A DNA stretch of 64,000 nucleotides from an uncultured Tateyamaria sp. (GTDB lineage Bacteria > Pseudomonadota > Alphaproteobacteria > Rhodobacterales > Rhodobacteraceae): NCBI RefSeq assembly GCF_947503705.1, contig NZ_CANNES010000001.1, positions 1,171,054 to 1,235,053 of the forward strand, given 5' to 3'. The translations under genes were made by a program, and so were the position numbers. Numbering within the stretch: position 1 is the stretch's first letter; the number at the start of each line of letters is the position of its first letter. Below the pieces are notes generated by a model. That model did not search any database. It was not told where the DNA came from and saw only the letters and a program-made list of their open reading frames with translations. Below are positions 44,517 through 54,058 of the stretch, in pieces.

Positions 44517-44865
44517 GTGGTGCTCCTGATCCCGCCCATCGGCGTTCCGTGTAAGAGGATGCCCGAAGGCAGTGTGAAACCGATGCAGAGTCGCGTCGGT
44601 TTTCTGGTCTTAACATGCGGATTCACAAGGTGAACAGGCAGCTTTGTCTCAGTTAGCGCCATCATGGCGAACGGTTGCGCAAACAGGCGGTCCCGGCGGT
44701 ACACCCAAAGCGGGAATGTGCGATAATTTAGTCATTACTAACCAATTTCTGGCGATGGTTGGCCGGTAATCCTTGGGTGATTCGCACTTATGGATTGATT
44801 CGAAAGGCCAAAACCGGGACAATGAAGAAAAAATAACGATCATGAGCAGTATAAGGAAACAGGCA
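44517..44865 (+). promoter_or_regulatory. 349-bp divergent regulatory region between pckA and chvI
   Basis: No gene is visible. The region should hold the promoters of both pckA and chvI-chvG. It contains three GATTC sites (near 44630, 44778 and 44795), which match the CcrM methylation sequence GANTC, and an AT-richer stretch, GATAATTTAGTCATTACTAA, near 44730. A second in-frame ATG at 44842 could extend ChvI by eight residues. ATAAGGAAACAGGCA directly before 44866 decided the start. Confidence 0.5.
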
Positions 44866-45567
44866 ATGTCCAAGATTGCATTGGTGGACGACGACAGGAA
44901 TATCCTGACGTCTGTGTCCATGACACTTGAGGCCGAAGGCTTTGAGGTTGAGACATATAACGACGGCCAGGCGGCGCTTGATGCCTTTAACAAGCGCCTG
45001 CCAGACATGGCAGTGCTGGACATCAAGATGCCCCGCATGGACGGCATGGACCTGTTGCAGCGGCTGCGCCAGAAAACCGCAATGCCTGTGATTTTCCTGA
45101 CGTCCAAGGATGATGAAATCGACGAGGTGCTGGGCCTGCGCATGGGCGCAGACGATTATGTGAAAAAGCCGTTTTCGCAGCGTCTCTTGGTTGAACGCAT
45201 TCGCGCACTCTTGCGCCGCCAGGATGCCGTGGCTTCCGAAGAAATTGGCGTCACCGAAGAGACAAAGGTGATGGAACGCGGCGATTTGCGGATGGATCCA
45301 CTGCGCCATGCGGTCAGCTGGAAGGGCAACGATGTGTCCCTGACGGTCACTGAATTCCTGCTGCTTCAAGCGCTTGCCCAGCGTCCCGGCTTTGTGAAGT
45401 CACGCGATCAGCTGATGGATGTGGCCTATGACGATCAGGTCTATGTGGATGACCGCACCATCGACAGCCACATCAAACGCCTGCGCAAGAAAATGCGCAC
45501 AGCGGATCAGGAATTCTCGGCGATTGAGACGCTTTACGGCATCGGCTATCGTTATAACGAAGAATAA
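44866..45567 (+). CDS. chvI: Two-component response regulator ChvI (OmpR type)
   Basis: A 233-residue regulator with a receiver domain ([10 protein letters not shown] acidic pair, phospho-acceptor Asp52 in [12 protein letters not shown], lysine in DDYVKKPFS) and a C-terminal winged-helix domain ([35 protein letters not shown]). ChvI responds to acid or envelope stress and central metabolism in alphaproteobacteria. It lies 36 bp upstream of chvG and in the conserved chvI-chvG-hprK order, which supports the name. Confidence 0.93.
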   Translation: MSKIALVDDDRNILTSVSMTLEAEGFEVETYNDGQAALDAFNKRLPDMAVLDIKMPRMDGMDLLQRLRQKTAMPVIFLTSKDDEIDEVLGLRMGADDYVKKPFSQRLLVERIRALLRRQDAVASEEIGVTEETKVMERGDLRMDPLRHAVSWKGNDVSLTVTEFLLLQALAQRPGFVKSRDQLMDVAYDDQVYVDDRTIDSHIKRLRKKMRTADQEFSAIETLYGIGYRYNEE

Positions 45568-45603
45568 TGCGCGCCTTGCGCGGCATTGGCCAAGGGGACA
45601 TTC

Positions 45604-47301
45604 GTGCGTGACATGAGCACCCCACCATCGCGCGACGGGGACGTTGTGCTTGGGGAGGACTGGGTTGCGCCCGAGCGCGTGGCCCCGTCAGAGATGCGCG
45701 ACACGCGTGCCCGGCGCGGGCGGTTCTCTCTGCGCGCGTCACCCCTGACCCGCAAGATCGTCTATTTCAACCTGATCGCATTATATGTGCTGGTCGGTGG
45801 TATCCTGTACCTCAACTCAACCCGTGACAGCCTCGTTGATCAGCGGATCTCCACTCTGGTATCCCAGGCGGAGTTGATCGCTGACGTGATGGAGGCGCAG
45901 TTGCCATCGGGTGCCCCTGTGAACCTCGCGACAGGCGATGGGATTGATGTTTCAGGCACCTTGGATGGCCTGGATGTCCGGATTGGTCATGACGTCTATG
46001 TCTTTGATACCGCCGAAGAGTTGATTGCCCAAACGCAAGGGCAATTGGAACCTTTGCTGCCTGAACGGCAGACTGGAAACGACAGCGCGTTTCTGACTGA
46101 CAGCCTGAGCTGGGTGTGGGGTATCGTTTCAGCGCCCTTTGCCGCGGAGCCGGCCCCTGCGATTGCCGTTGAAGACCAGCTTCGCGAGCTTGTTGCGCAG
46201 TCGTTGGAGGGACGTACACAGATTAGCGATGGCCTCGACACAAGCGGCGGCAAGCTCTTCAGCGTCGTAACGCCGATTATACAGAACGATGTTGCTGTGG
46301 GCGTCGTCGCCTTGACCAGTGCCTTGGGCGAGATCGACAACCTTGTGCGCAGTGAACGTGAACGCGTATTGCAGATGTTTGTCATCGCCACACTTGTGTC
46401 CATCGGCCTCAGCCTCGTGCTGGCCTCGACCATCGCAAATCCGCTGGCCGATCTGGCGGCCGCCGCCGAACTGGGACGCGACAAGAATGCCCGCAAGGTA
46501 AACCCGGGCCGCATCCGTATCCCCGACCTGACCGCGCGCCCGGACGAAATCGGTCGCCTCTCCGGTGCTTTGCGCGGAATGATTGCGGCCCTGTATAATC
46601 GGATTGACGGCAACGAACAGTTCGCCGCCGATGTCGCCCACGAGATCAAGAACCCGCTAGCCTCGCTCCGCTCTGCGGTTGGCACACTGCGGATGATCAA
46701 GCGTGAGGATCAACGCGAGAAACTGTTGGATGTGATCGAACATGACGTCCGCCGGTTGGACCGATTGGTCAGCGATATTTCAAACGCCTCGCGCCTCGAC
46801 AGCGAGTTGGTGAAGGAAGAGGAAGAATCCTTTAACCTTCTGCAAATGCTTCAAAATCTCGGCCAGTATCTGGGGGAAGACGCACGCGGCAAAGGCATTG
46901 AGTTCATCACCGATCTACCCGCGCAACCGGTCGAAGTTCAGGGCCTAGAGGCCCGTTTGGCGCAGGTCTTTGTCAATCTGATCACCAACGCGATTTCATT
47001 CTGTGAAGAGGGCGACGCGATCCGGGTTTGGGCCCGCAAACGGGAAAACCGTGTCCTGATCGTTGTCGAAGATACCGGGCCCGGTATCCCGGATCAGGCG
47101 CTGACCAAAATTTTCAAACGGTTCTATTCGCAGCGTCCCGATGAGCACTTTGGGAACAACTCTGGCTTGGGTCTTGCGATCTCCAAACAGATCGTCGAGG
47201 CACATGGTGGCGTGATTTGGGCCGAGAACATCCGCCCAACCGACGCTGACATCACGTCCGAACCGCTCGGCGCCCGATTTGTTGTGGGTCTTCCCGTCTA
47301 A
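45604..47301 (+). CDS. chvG: Sensor histidine kinase ChvG
   Basis: A 565-residue inner-membrane kinase paired with ChvI. It has a first transmembrane helix at about 50-70 (YFNLIALYVLVGGILYL), a periplasmic sensor region of about 190 residues, and a second helix (MFVIATLVSIGLSLVLASTI) followed by HAMP. The H-box contains His346 in ADVAHEIKNPLASL, followed by a HATPase domain with NSGLGLAISKQIVEAHGG. A GTG with AAGGGGACATTC upstream was chosen; an ATG three codons later is also possible. Confidence 0.93.
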   Translation: MRDMSTPPSRDGDVVLGEDWVAPERVAPSEMRDTRARRGRFSLRASPLTRKIVYFNLIALYVLVGGILYLNSTRDSLVDQRISTLVSQAELIADVMEAQLPSGAPVNLATGDGIDVSGTLDGLDVRIGHDVYVFDTAEELIAQTQGQLEPLLPERQTGNDSAFLTDSLSWVWGIVSAPFAAEPAPAIAVEDQLRELVAQSLEGRTQISDGLDTSGGKLFSVVTPIIQNDVAVGVVALTSALGEIDNLVRSERERVLQMFVIATLVSIGLSLVLASTIANPLADLAAAAELGRDKNARKVNPGRIRIPDLTARPDEIGRLSGALRGMIAALYNRIDGNEQFAADVAHEIKNPLASLRSAVGTLRMIKREDQREKLLDVIEHDVRRLDRLVSDISNASRLDSELVKEEEESFNLLQMLQNLGQYLGEDARGKGIEFITDLPAQPVEVQGLEARLAQVFVNLITNAISFCEEGDAIRVWARKRENRVLIVVEDTGPGIPDQALTKIFKRFYSQRPDEHFGNNSGLGLAISKQIVEAHGGVIWAENIRPTDADITSEPLGARFVVGLPV

Positions 47302-47310
47302 AGGTCTGTC

Positions 47311-47733
47311 ATGCTGGAAACCTTGCTCCACGCGAATGCGGTTGCCGTGGACGGGCAAGGGGTGTTGATTACAGGTGCGTCTGGCAGTGGAAAATCCAGT
47401 CTGAGCTTGCAGTTGATGACCCTTGGGGCGCAGTTGATTGCTGACGACCAAACCCAGTTGCGCCTCATGAGCGCTCAGGTCTGGGCCAGCTCACCGCCCA
47501 CCACGCGCGGCCTGATCGAGGCGCGCGGCGTGGGAATCCTAACTGCCGATCCGTGTGAGGCACCCATTGCCCTTGTGATTGACCTTGATCTGCTTGAGAC
47601 AGAACGCCTGCCACAACGGCACAGTGTCACTTTGTTGGACCGACCCATCATTTGCCTTCACAAAGTGGACAACCCTGCTTGGCCTGCGGCGATTATGCAA
47701 TATCTGAAAGGGTCTCGAAGGGATCCGTCATGA
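47311..47733 (+). CDS. hprK: HPr kinase/phosphorylase, short alphaproteobacterial form
   Basis: A 140-residue kinase that phosphorylates HPr on Ser46. It has the P-loop GASGSGKSS at 22-30 and the HprK signature TTRGLIEARGVGIL. It lacks the N-terminal domain of Gram-positive HprK, as usual in alphaproteobacteria. It sits between chvG and rapZ, overlapping rapZ by ATGA, and belongs to the regulatory PTS whose HPr gene lies about 1.3 kb downstream. Confidence 0.93.
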   Translation: MLETLLHANAVAVDGQGVLITGASGSGKSSLSLQLMTLGAQLIADDQTQLRLMSAQVWASSPPTTRGLIEARGVGILTADPCEAPIALVIDLDLLETERLPQRHSVTLLDRPIICLHKVDNPAWPAAIMQYLKGSRRDPS

Positions 47734-48623
47734 CCGCAGAAACGCCCACCCATCGCCGCCTTGTGCTTGTCACTGGCCCGTCCGGCGCGGGCCGCTCCAG
47801 CGCTATTCGTGTGCTCGAAGATCTTGGATATGAGGCCATCGACAACATGCCGCTTCGCTTGTTGCGCCCTTTGTTGGATAATCCGGGCACTGACGCGCCT
47901 CTCGCCTTGGGGATCGATCCGCGCAATCGCGATTTTTCAGTCACCGCGATCATGGACGCGTTGGGCCAGATTGCGGCGCTGCCTGATCTTGTGCCTGAAC
48001 TGCTCTATCTTGATTGCAGCACCGATGTGCTCTTGAATCGGTTTTCCGAAACGCGCCGCCGCCATCCTCTGGCCGCCTCCGATCGGGTGGAGGCAGGCAT
48101 ACACAGAGAGCTTGAATTGTTGGCCCCGCTGCGCGCTCGGGCCGATGTGCTGATCGATACCTCAGCGCTCAATGTTCACGAGTTGCGCACCGAGGTCGAA
48201 CATTGGTTTTCGCCGGGTGATCAAAGCCAATTGGCTGTTTCGGTTCAGAGCTTTAGCTATAAACGCGGGCTGCCACGCTCGGTCGATATGGTGTTTGATT
48301 GCCGGTTCTTGAAAAATCCATTCTGGGACCCGGATTTGCGGGCAGGAACAGGCAAGGATTCAAAAGTTCAAACCTGTATCCAAAGCGACCCGCGTGCCGC
48401 CCCCTTTGAGGAAAAAGTGCGGGATATGGTGCAGTGGTTGCTGCCCGCCTACCTCGAAGAGGGCAAATCCCACCTCTCTGTCGCCTTCGGTTGCACAGGT
48501 GGGCAACACAGGTCGGTGGCAATGGCAGAAAGCTTGGCAGCGGCCCTTGCGCAGTCGGGCTGGCAAGTGTCTATTCGCCATCGCGAGTTGGACCGCCGCA
48601 AACGGGAAGAGGCAAAAGTTTGA
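47730..48623 (+). CDS. rapZ: RNase adapter protein RapZ (YvcJ family nucleotide-binding protein)
   Basis: A 297-residue P-loop protein. The N-terminal kinase-like domain has [20 protein letters not shown] and [11 protein letters not shown]. The C-terminal half carries [20 protein letters not shown] and the conserved [11 protein letters not shown] motif. In E. coli RapZ guides RNase E to GlmZ sRNA and senses glucosamine-6-phosphate; in alphaproteobacteria the target is unknown. Coupled to hprK and to the EIIA gene by stop/start overlaps. Confidence 0.93.
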   Translation: MTAETPTHRRLVLVTGPSGAGRSSAIRVLEDLGYEAIDNMPLRLLRPLLDNPGTDAPLALGIDPRNRDFSVTAIMDALGQIAALPDLVPELLYLDCSTDVLLNRFSETRRRHPLAASDRVEAGIHRELELLAPLRARADVLIDTSALNVHELRTEVEHWFSPGDQSQLAVSVQSFSYKRGLPRSVDMVFDCRFLKNPFWDPDLRAGTGKDSKVQTCIQSDPRAAPFEEKVRDMVQWLLPAYLEEGKSHLSVAFGCTGGQHRSVAMAESLAAALAQSGWQVSIRHRELDRRKREEAKV

Positions 48624-49015
48624 TCGGCATAGTGATCGTGGCCCACGGAGGCCTTGCGGGCGAATACCTCAAAGCCATCGAACATGTCGTTGGTGCCCAA
48701 CGGGGCGTGCGCGCCATTGCCATCGAAGCCGATCATGACCGCCCAACCAAAGAAATCGAAATTTGCCGCGCGGCGGACGAGGTGGATACCGGGGATGGCG
48801 TCGTGGTTGTCACGGACCTGTTTGGCGGTTCGCCCTCAAACCTGAGCCTCTTGGCCTGCCAACCTCAGAACAGGCGTATTCTTTACGGTGCCAACTTGCC
48901 GATGTTGATCAAGCTGGCCAAAAGTCGCCAGCTTGAATTGACCGATGCCGTGCGCGCAGCCCTGGATGCGGGTAAGAAGTATATCGATAGCCAGAATATC
49001 AGTGCGGACACATAA
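48620..49015 (+). CDS. PTS EIIA component, mannose (Man) family
   Basis: A 131-residue EIIA-Man-like phosphocarrier. The phosphorylated residue should be His9 in [12 protein letters not shown], and the domain closes with [16 protein letters not shown] and [11 protein letters not shown]. No EIIB or EIIC permease gene is near, so it probably serves regulation and not sugar import. I chose a TTG start overlapping the rapZ stop (TTGA); no ATG or GTG fits the N-terminus better. HPr follows after five bases. Confidence 0.9.
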   Translation: MIGIVIVAHGGLAGEYLKAIEHVVGAQRGVRAIAIEADHDRPTKEIEICRAADEVDTGDGVVVVTDLFGGSPSNLSLLACQPQNRRILYGANLPMLIKLAKSRQLELTDAVRAALDAGKKYIDSQNISADT

Positions 49016-49020
49016 CACAG

Positions 49021-49290
49021 ATGACCCAATCCTCTCTCAAAATCGTTAACGTCAAGGGATTGCATGCCCGTGCATCTGCCAAACTGGTCGAGGTGGTTGA
49101 GGCCTTTGATGCAAACGCCACCGTATCCAAGGATGGTATGTCTGCATCAGGTGACAGCATTATGGGTCTTTTGATGTTGGCAGCGCCCATGGGAAGTTTT
49201 ATTGACGTTGAAACGTCCGGGCCGGACGCAGACGCCTTGATCGAGGCGCTGTCGGCGCTGGTCGCAGACAAATTCGGTGAAGAGGCCTGA
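49021..49290 (+). CDS. ptsH: Phosphocarrier protein HPr
   Basis: An 89-residue HPr with the EI-dependent site His15 (VKGLHARASAK) and the HprK-dependent site Ser46 (SGDSIMGLLML). Both are intact, so it can receive both phosphorylations, consistent with hprK in the same operon. EI (ptsP) is not in the window. It ends the ChvGI-HprK-RapZ-EIIA-HPr unit. Confidence 0.95.
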   Translation: MTQSSLKIVNVKGLHARASAKLVEVVEAFDANATVSKDGMSASGDSIMGLLMLAAPMGSFIDVETSGPDADALIEALSALVADKFGEEA

Positions 49291-49335
49291 TCAAGCGATC
49301 AGCCGCTTTGAGCGTCAAGATAAGGTGGCAACCCT

Positions 49336-50214
49336 TTGGTGGACCATACGCATAACATGACCAAACTGGCAAAGCCCGAGACGGTGAGCTTTGCCAAATA
49401 TGATCGCAGCAGCTTGTCCTATGCCTCGACTTTCGAGGACCCCCGCAAGGCGGCGTTCATCCGGGTTATGGAGGCGCTGACAGGCAAGCTGACGATCCTG
49501 CGGTTGATCCGCAAGTTCGAGCGCCAAGGCGCACCGAAGGGCCAGGCGTTTTGGCGCGCGTGCCTCGATGTGATGGGCATTGAGCTGACAACACCGCAGG
49601 CCCAGTTGGACCGCATCCCCAAGGAAGGTCCGGTGATCATCGTTGCGAACCACCCGCATGGGATGGTCGATGGCATGATTTTTGCCGATCTCATTGGGCG
49701 TGTGCGTCCTGATTACCGCATTCTCACCCGCTCGCTGTTGACGTCTATCGACGAGGTGGCGGGCAGCTATATGATCCCGGTGCCGTTCCCACATGACGAC
49801 GACGCGCAGCGCAAGGGCGTTGAAATGCGTGCCAAGGCGATGGCACACCTCAAGGACGGTGGTGTCGTCGCGCTGTTTCCCTCTGGCGTGGTTGCTGTGT
49901 CGGACACCTGGTGGGGCCCGGCCGTCGAAGGAGAGTGGAACGTCTTTACGGCGCAGCTTATCCGACGTTCCGGCGCGACCGTTGTGCCGATGTTCTTCCC
50001 GGGCCAAAACAGCCGCGCCTACCAGATAGCGAACAAGCTTTCGCCGATGCTGCGTCAGGGTCTGTTGCTGCACGAGATCGTACATTCGCTGAACAAGCCT
50101 CAAGGACCGGTTGTGGGCCATCCGCTGGATCGCGACTTTGTCGATGGATTCAAGGATGATCCGCGCGGCTTCATGGCGTGGTTGCGCACGCATACCCTCG
50201 ACCTCAAGGACTAG
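49336..50214 (+). CDS. Lysophospholipid acyltransferase family protein (PlsC-like)
   Basis: A 292-residue membrane-associated acyltransferase. The active-site block is VIIVANHPHGMVDGM, with the catalytic His/Asp arrangement of the NHPxGxxDG group, followed by GVVALFPSGVVAVSDTWWGP and TVVPMFFPGQNSRAYQ. It should acylate a lysophospholipid, ornithine lipid precursor or similar substrate. The start is a GTG after AAGGTGG; an ATG seven codons later is an alternative. Two hairpins follow its stop. Confidence 0.85.
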   Translation: MVDHTHNMTKLAKPETVSFAKYDRSSLSYASTFEDPRKAAFIRVMEALTGKLTILRLIRKFERQGAPKGQAFWRACLDVMGIELTTPQAQLDRIPKEGPVIIVANHPHGMVDGMIFADLIGRVRPDYRILTRSLLTSIDEVAGSYMIPVPFPHDDDAQRKGVEMRAKAMAHLKDGGVVALFPSGVVAVSDTWWGPAVEGEWNVFTAQLIRRSGATVVPMFFPGQNSRAYQIANKLSPMLRQGLLLHEIVHSLNKPQGPVVGHPLDRDFVDGFKDDPRGFMAWLRTHTLDLKD

Positions 50215-50233
50215 GGTCAGCCAAGCGCGCTGG

Positions 50234-50277
50234 TGGAAAATGACACATTTTCCAGCCGTTTTCCGACACGGAAAACG
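50234..50277. repeat. Tandem three-base-loop hairpins (pair B), between convergent genes
   Basis: TGGAAAATG-ACA-CATTTTCCA spans 50234-50254 and CGTTTTCCG-ACA-CGGAAAACG spans 50257-50277. Both are perfect 9-bp inverted repeats with an ACA loop. They fill the 64 bp between the convergent acyltransferase and hydroxyacyl-CoA dehydrogenase genes. The second shares the TTTCCG-ACA-CGGAAA core with pair A at 38024-38065. Confidence 0.78.
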
Positions 50278-50278
50278 A

Positions 50279-51154
50279 TCACCGCGTCGGCACGGGGGTT
50301 TCTCCGCGGTAATCGTAAAATCCACGTTGTGACTTGCGCCCCAGCCATCCCGCTTCAACATATTTCGTCAGCAGAGGGCAAGGGCGGTATTTGGTGTCGG
50401 CCAATCCGTCATGCAGCACATTCATGATCGCGAGACAGGTGTCCAACCCGATAAAGTCGGCCAGTTCCAGCGGCCCCATCGGGTGGTTGGCCCCAAGTTT
50501 CAGGGATGAGTCGATGGATTGGACCGAGCCCACACCTTCATAAAGGGTATAGACTGCCTCGTTGATCATTGGCATCAGGATACGGTTGACGATGAAAGCA
50601 GGGAAATCTTCGGCACTGGCCGATGTCTTGCCGAGCTTGTCCACGACAGTCTTGCAGGCGTTGAACGTCTCGGCGTCTGTTGCGATCCCGCGGATTAATT
50701 CGACCAGTTGCATCACCGGCACCGGGTTCATGAAGTGAAAACCCATGAATTTTTCGGGGCGATCCGTCCGACTGGCCAGCCGTGTGATCGAGATGGACGA
50801 CGTGTTCGACGTCAGAATCGTATGGGGCTGCAGATGCGGTACCAGATCCTCGAAAATCGCCTGTTTGATCGTTTCACGCTCGGTCGCGGCCTCAATCACC
50901 AGATCGGTGGCCCCAAGGTCCGTCGGGACTTGCGTGGTCGCAATACGGTCCATTGCGGCGGCTTTGACATCGGCGCTGATTTTGTCACGGCTGACCTGGC
51001 GTTCGAGGTTCTTGTCGATGGTGGCCACCGCGGCCTTGAGCGCATCGCCAGAAACATCCGTCAGCATGACGTCATAACCGGCTAGCGCCATCACATGGGC
51101 GATCCCATTGCCCATCTGTCCGGCGCCTACAATTCCAACGGTTTTGATGTCCAT
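50279..51154 (-). CDS. 3-hydroxybutyryl-CoA dehydrogenase (3-hydroxyacyl-CoA dehydrogenase)
   Basis: A 291-residue soluble NAD(P) enzyme. It has the Rossmann motif VGIVGAGQMGNGIAHVMA at residues 6-23 and the substrate and catalytic motifs TSNTSSISITRLA and GFHFMNPVPVMQLVE with the catalytic His. The C-terminal helical domain includes FIVNRILMPMINEA. It is a stand-alone short-chain enzyme, fitting butyryl or crotonyl-CoA metabolism; ETF and mcd are in the same window. Twenty-seven upstream residues were excluded from the start. Confidence 0.93.
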   Translation of the reverse strand: MDIKTVGIVGAGQMGNGIAHVMALAGYDVMLTDVSGDALKAAVATIDKNLERQVSRDKISADVKAAAMDRIATTQVPTDLGATDLVIEAATERETIKQAIFEDLVPHLQPHTILTSNTSSISITRLASRTDRPEKFMGFHFMNPVPVMQLVELIRGIATDAETFNACKTVVDKLGKTSASAEDFPAFIVNRILMPMINEAVYTLYEGVGSVQSIDSSLKLGANHPMGPLELADFIGLDTCLAIMNVLHDGLADTKYRPCPLLTKYVEAGWLGRKSQRGFYDYRGETPVPTR

Positions 51155-51311
51155 GCCGATCCCCTTTGTCTGCCGCCGTACCATAGGGCGCGCGCCACAG
51201 CAGGGGCAAGGGCAGGTGCGCCTTGAAATGGCCATGATCTGTTAGGGAAACCGAAAGGGCATCCGCGCAATATCCACATCGGGTGAGTTAACATATTTGA
51301 GAGTGGGTATC

Positions 51312-52133
51312 ATGAGTTTCGATGCATTGAGTCCGGGGGGGCTCGACTATCTGCCGTGTCGCTACGGCAGTTCCAAAATCCTGTTCCGGGGTCCGCGCAG
51401 GCCCTTGGACAGTCCTTATATCGCGTTTTTTGGCGGCACGACCACATATGGCAAGTACATCGCGACACCTTTCCCGGATTTGGTGGAGGGCGCATTGGGC
51501 ACCACTTGCATCAACTTTGGCTGTGTGAATGGCGGTATCGACCTTTATGCGGCTGATCCCTATCTGCGCGAGGTGGCCAACAGTGCCAGCGTCACGGTTA
51601 TCCAAGTCACCAGCCCGCGCAACATTTCGAACCGGTTTTACCAGGTGCATCCGCGCCGCAACGACCGGTTTGTCGAGGCGTCCGCCTTGTTGCGCGCCAT
51701 ATACCGCGAGGTGGATTTCGCCGAATTCAACTTCACCAACCACATGCTCCAACGTTTGCAGCTCATCTCGCCTGAACGCTTCCTCGCCGTTGTCGAAGAG
51801 TTACAGGCCGCATGGCGCGCACGCATGCGCCTAACGCTCAGCCAGATGTCAGGCAAGACAATCCTGCTTTGGGCCAGCGGTGCGCCACCGCAGGACACAG
51901 CCCTTGATATCGACCACGATCCGGCCTTTGTGACGCGGGCCATGGTGGATGATCTGCGGCCCATGGTGACAGAGGTTGTCGAGGTTGTAGCTTCGCCTGA
52001 CGCAAAGGCGGCGGGGACCGAAGGAATGGTGTTTGCCGATATGGATGCGGCAGCGGCCAAGACGATGTTGGGCCCGCAAATGCACCGGGAGGTCGCGGAT
52101 GCCTTGGCGAAGACACTTGACCAGATGATATGA
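51312..52133 (+). CDS. DUF6473-type hypothetical protein
   Basis: A 273-residue protein that I associate with the Rhodobacterales DUF6473 family. Characteristic segments are LDYLPCRYGSSKILFRGPRR and IAFFGGTTTYGKYIATPFPD near the N-terminus and VIQVTSPRNISNRFYQVHPR in the middle. No catalytic motif is obvious, although the FFGGTTTYG and INFGCVNGGID pieces recall GDSL/SGNH-like or sulfotransferase-neighbour proteins. Function unknown. The start is an ATG after GAGAGTGGGTATC; it ends in a strong terminator. Confidence 0.72.
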   Translation: MSFDALSPGGLDYLPCRYGSSKILFRGPRRPLDSPYIAFFGGTTTYGKYIATPFPDLVEGALGTTCINFGCVNGGIDLYAADPYLREVANSASVTVIQVTSPRNISNRFYQVHPRRNDRFVEASALLRAIYREVDFAEFNFTNHMLQRLQLISPERFLAVVEELQAAWRARMRLTLSQMSGKTILLWASGAPPQDTALDIDHDPAFVTRAMVDDLRPMVTEVVEVVASPDAKAAGTEGMVFADMDAAAAKTMLGPQMHREVADALAKTLDQMI

Positions 52134-52165
52134 AAAAAGCCCGCCGGTTGGACCGGCGGGCTTTG
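52133..52165. terminator. Bidirectional rho-independent terminator
   Basis: AGCCCGCCGGT (52138-52148) and ACCGGCGGGCT (52152-52162) form a perfect 11-bp stem with a three-base loop. It is flanked by a run of six A on the left and TTT on the right, so it can terminate both the DUF6473 gene (plus) and the etfBA unit (minus), which converge here. Confidence 0.9.
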
Positions 52166-52185
52166 TCACTTCATGGAGAGATGAC

Positions 52186-53112
52186 TTAAAGCTTGGATAC
52201 CAGCTCTGGCACAGCGTCAAAGAGGTCTGCAACCAGGCCATAGTCGGCAACCTGAAAGATCGGTGCTTCCTCGTCCTTGTTGATGGCAACGATGATCTTG
52301 CTGTCTTTCATGCCGGCAAGGTGCTGGATCGCACCCGAGATGCCAACCGCGACGTAAAGATCAGGGGCCACAACCTTGCCTGTCTGACCCACTTGCCAGT
52401 CGTTGGGGGCATAACCCGAGTCCACCGCGGCGCGCGATGCGCCAACAGCGGCACCCAGTTTGTCGGCCAGCGATTCAATCAGGGCAAAGTCCTCTTCGGA
52501 GCCGACGCCACGTCCGCCGGACACAACCACGCCTGCCGACGTCAGTTCAGGACGATCGCTTGCGGCAACCTTATCCTCGACCCAGGACGACAGGGCAGGA
52601 TCAGCGGCTGCGCCAATGGTTTCCACCGAAGCCGAACCGCCGGTTTCCGCTGCATCGAATGTGGACGTACGGAAGGTGATCACCTTCTTGGCGTCGTTCG
52701 ACTTCACCGTCTGGATCGCGTTACCCGCGTAGATCGGGCGCGTGAACGTGTTGGCGTCAATGACGCTGATCGCTTCGGAAATCACCATAGCGTCCAGCAG
52801 GGCCGCAACGCGTGGCATCACGTTCTTGGCGTCTGTGGTCGCGGGCGCAACGATATGCTCATAGTCGCCTGCCAGCGACACGATCAGGTCCGCCACCGGC
52901 TCGGCCAGACGCTTTCCATAGAGCGCGTCTTCGGCGCACAGCACCTTAGCCACGCCTTGAATGGTCGCGGCCTCGGCTGCGGCGTCCGCACAGGTTGCAC
53001 CCGTGGCCAGCACGGTCACGTCGCCCAGGGCGGCGGCGGCTGTCACGGCTTTGGCGGTGGCGTCCATTGCCAGTTCGCCATCATTGATTTCTGCCAAAAG
53101 GAGTACGGCCAT
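52186..53112 (-). CDS. etfA: Electron transfer flavoprotein alpha subunit
   Basis: A 308-residue FAD-binding subunit that carries electrons from acyl-CoA dehydrogenases to ETF-ubiquinone oxidoreductase. The C-terminal FAD domain has [40 protein letters not shown] and the closing [20 protein letters not shown]. It overlaps etfB by one base. Likely electron donors include the methylsuccinyl-CoA dehydrogenase encoded near 39 kb and possibly the flavoprotein demethylase near 17 kb. Confidence 0.96.
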   Translation of the reverse strand: MAVLLLAEINDGELAMDATAKAVTAAAALGDVTVLATGATCADAAAEAATIQGVAKVLCAEDALYGKRLAEPVADLIVSLAGDYEHIVAPATTDAKNVMPRVAALLDAMVISEAISVIDANTFTRPIYAGNAIQTVKSNDAKKVITFRTSTFDAAETGGSASVETIGAAADPALSSWVEDKVAASDRPELTSAGVVVSGGRGVGSEEDFALIESLADKLGAAVGASRAAVDSGYAPNDWQVGQTGKVVAPDLYVAVGISGAIQHLAGMKDSKIIVAINKDEEAPIFQVADYGLVADLFDAVPELVSKL

Positions 53113-53870
53113 TACACTGCTCCTGCTTCTTTGAGTTTCTCGACCAGTTCGTCCACGGAACCGACCTTGATGCCTGCAGCGCGGGCCTCGGGCTCTGTGG
53201 TGCCGATGATCTCCAGACGCGGGGATGCGTCCACGCCATAATCAGCGGCAGTCTTTTCATCCAGCGGCTTGCGCTTGGCCTTCATGATGTTGGGCAGCGA
53301 CGCATAGCGCGGCTCGTTCAGGCGCAAGTCCACGGTAATGACGGTGGGCATGTTGACCTCGATGGTCTGCAAGCCTCCGTCCACTTCGCGTGTCACCTTG
53401 GCCTTGTCGCCCGCAATCTCGACCTCGGAGGCGAAGGTTGCCTGGCTCCAGCCCATAAGGGCCGACAGCATCTGGCCGGTGGCGTTCATGTCGTTGTCGA
53501 TAGCCTGCTTGCCGCACAGCACGAGGCCGGGCTGCTCTTCGTCGATGATCCCTTTGAGGATTTTGGCGACGGTCAGCGGCTCGATGTCGGTGTGTACGTC
53601 GTCAGCGGCAATCACCAGAATGGCGCGGTCCGCACCCATGGCCAGGGCCGTGCGAAGGGTTTCCTGCGCTTGTTTGACACCGACCGAGACTGCGATGATC
53701 TCTTCGGCCTGACCAGCCTCTTTGAGGCGGATCGCCTGTTCGACGGCAATTTCGTCAAACGGGTTCATCGACATTTTCACGTTGGCAAGATCGACACCTG
53801 AACCGTCCGCTTTGACGCGCACCTTCACGTTATAGTCAATCACGCGTTTGACGGGCACCAGCACCTTCAT
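53112..53870 (-). CDS. etfB: Electron transfer flavoprotein beta subunit
   Basis: A 252-residue AMP-binding partner of EtfA. It begins [20 protein letters not shown] and contains the ETF-beta signature region [15 protein letters not shown] together with [32 protein letters not shown] precedes the ATG. It heads the etfBA unit; about 190 bp separate it from the VOC gene on the other strand and should hold its promoter. Confidence 0.96.
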   Translation of the reverse strand: MKVLVPVKRVIDYNVKVRVKADGSGVDLANVKMSMNPFDEIAVEQAIRLKEAGQAEEIIAVSVGVKQAQETLRTALAMGADRAILVIAADDVHTDIEPLTVAKILKGIIDEEQPGLVLCGKQAIDNDMNATGQMLSALMGWSQATFASEVEIAGDKAKVTREVDGGLQTIEVNMPTVITVDLRLNEPRYASLPNIMKAKRKPLDEKTAADYGVDASPRLEIIGTTEPEARAAGIKVGSVDELVEKLKEAGAV

Positions 53871-54058
53871 GAGCGTTCCTCTCTCAATATTTTTCGACTC
53901 GTTTATGACGAGCGAGTTAGTCAGTCCGGGACGGTTTACCTAACCCGTCGTCACGGAAACAGCGTAAAATCGTCACGTCACATCAAATTGGCGGCGTCTT
54001 TGCCCCAGAATGCGCGCGGATCGGAAACGTGGTACACTCGGAAAAAAGGAAAACGCTG

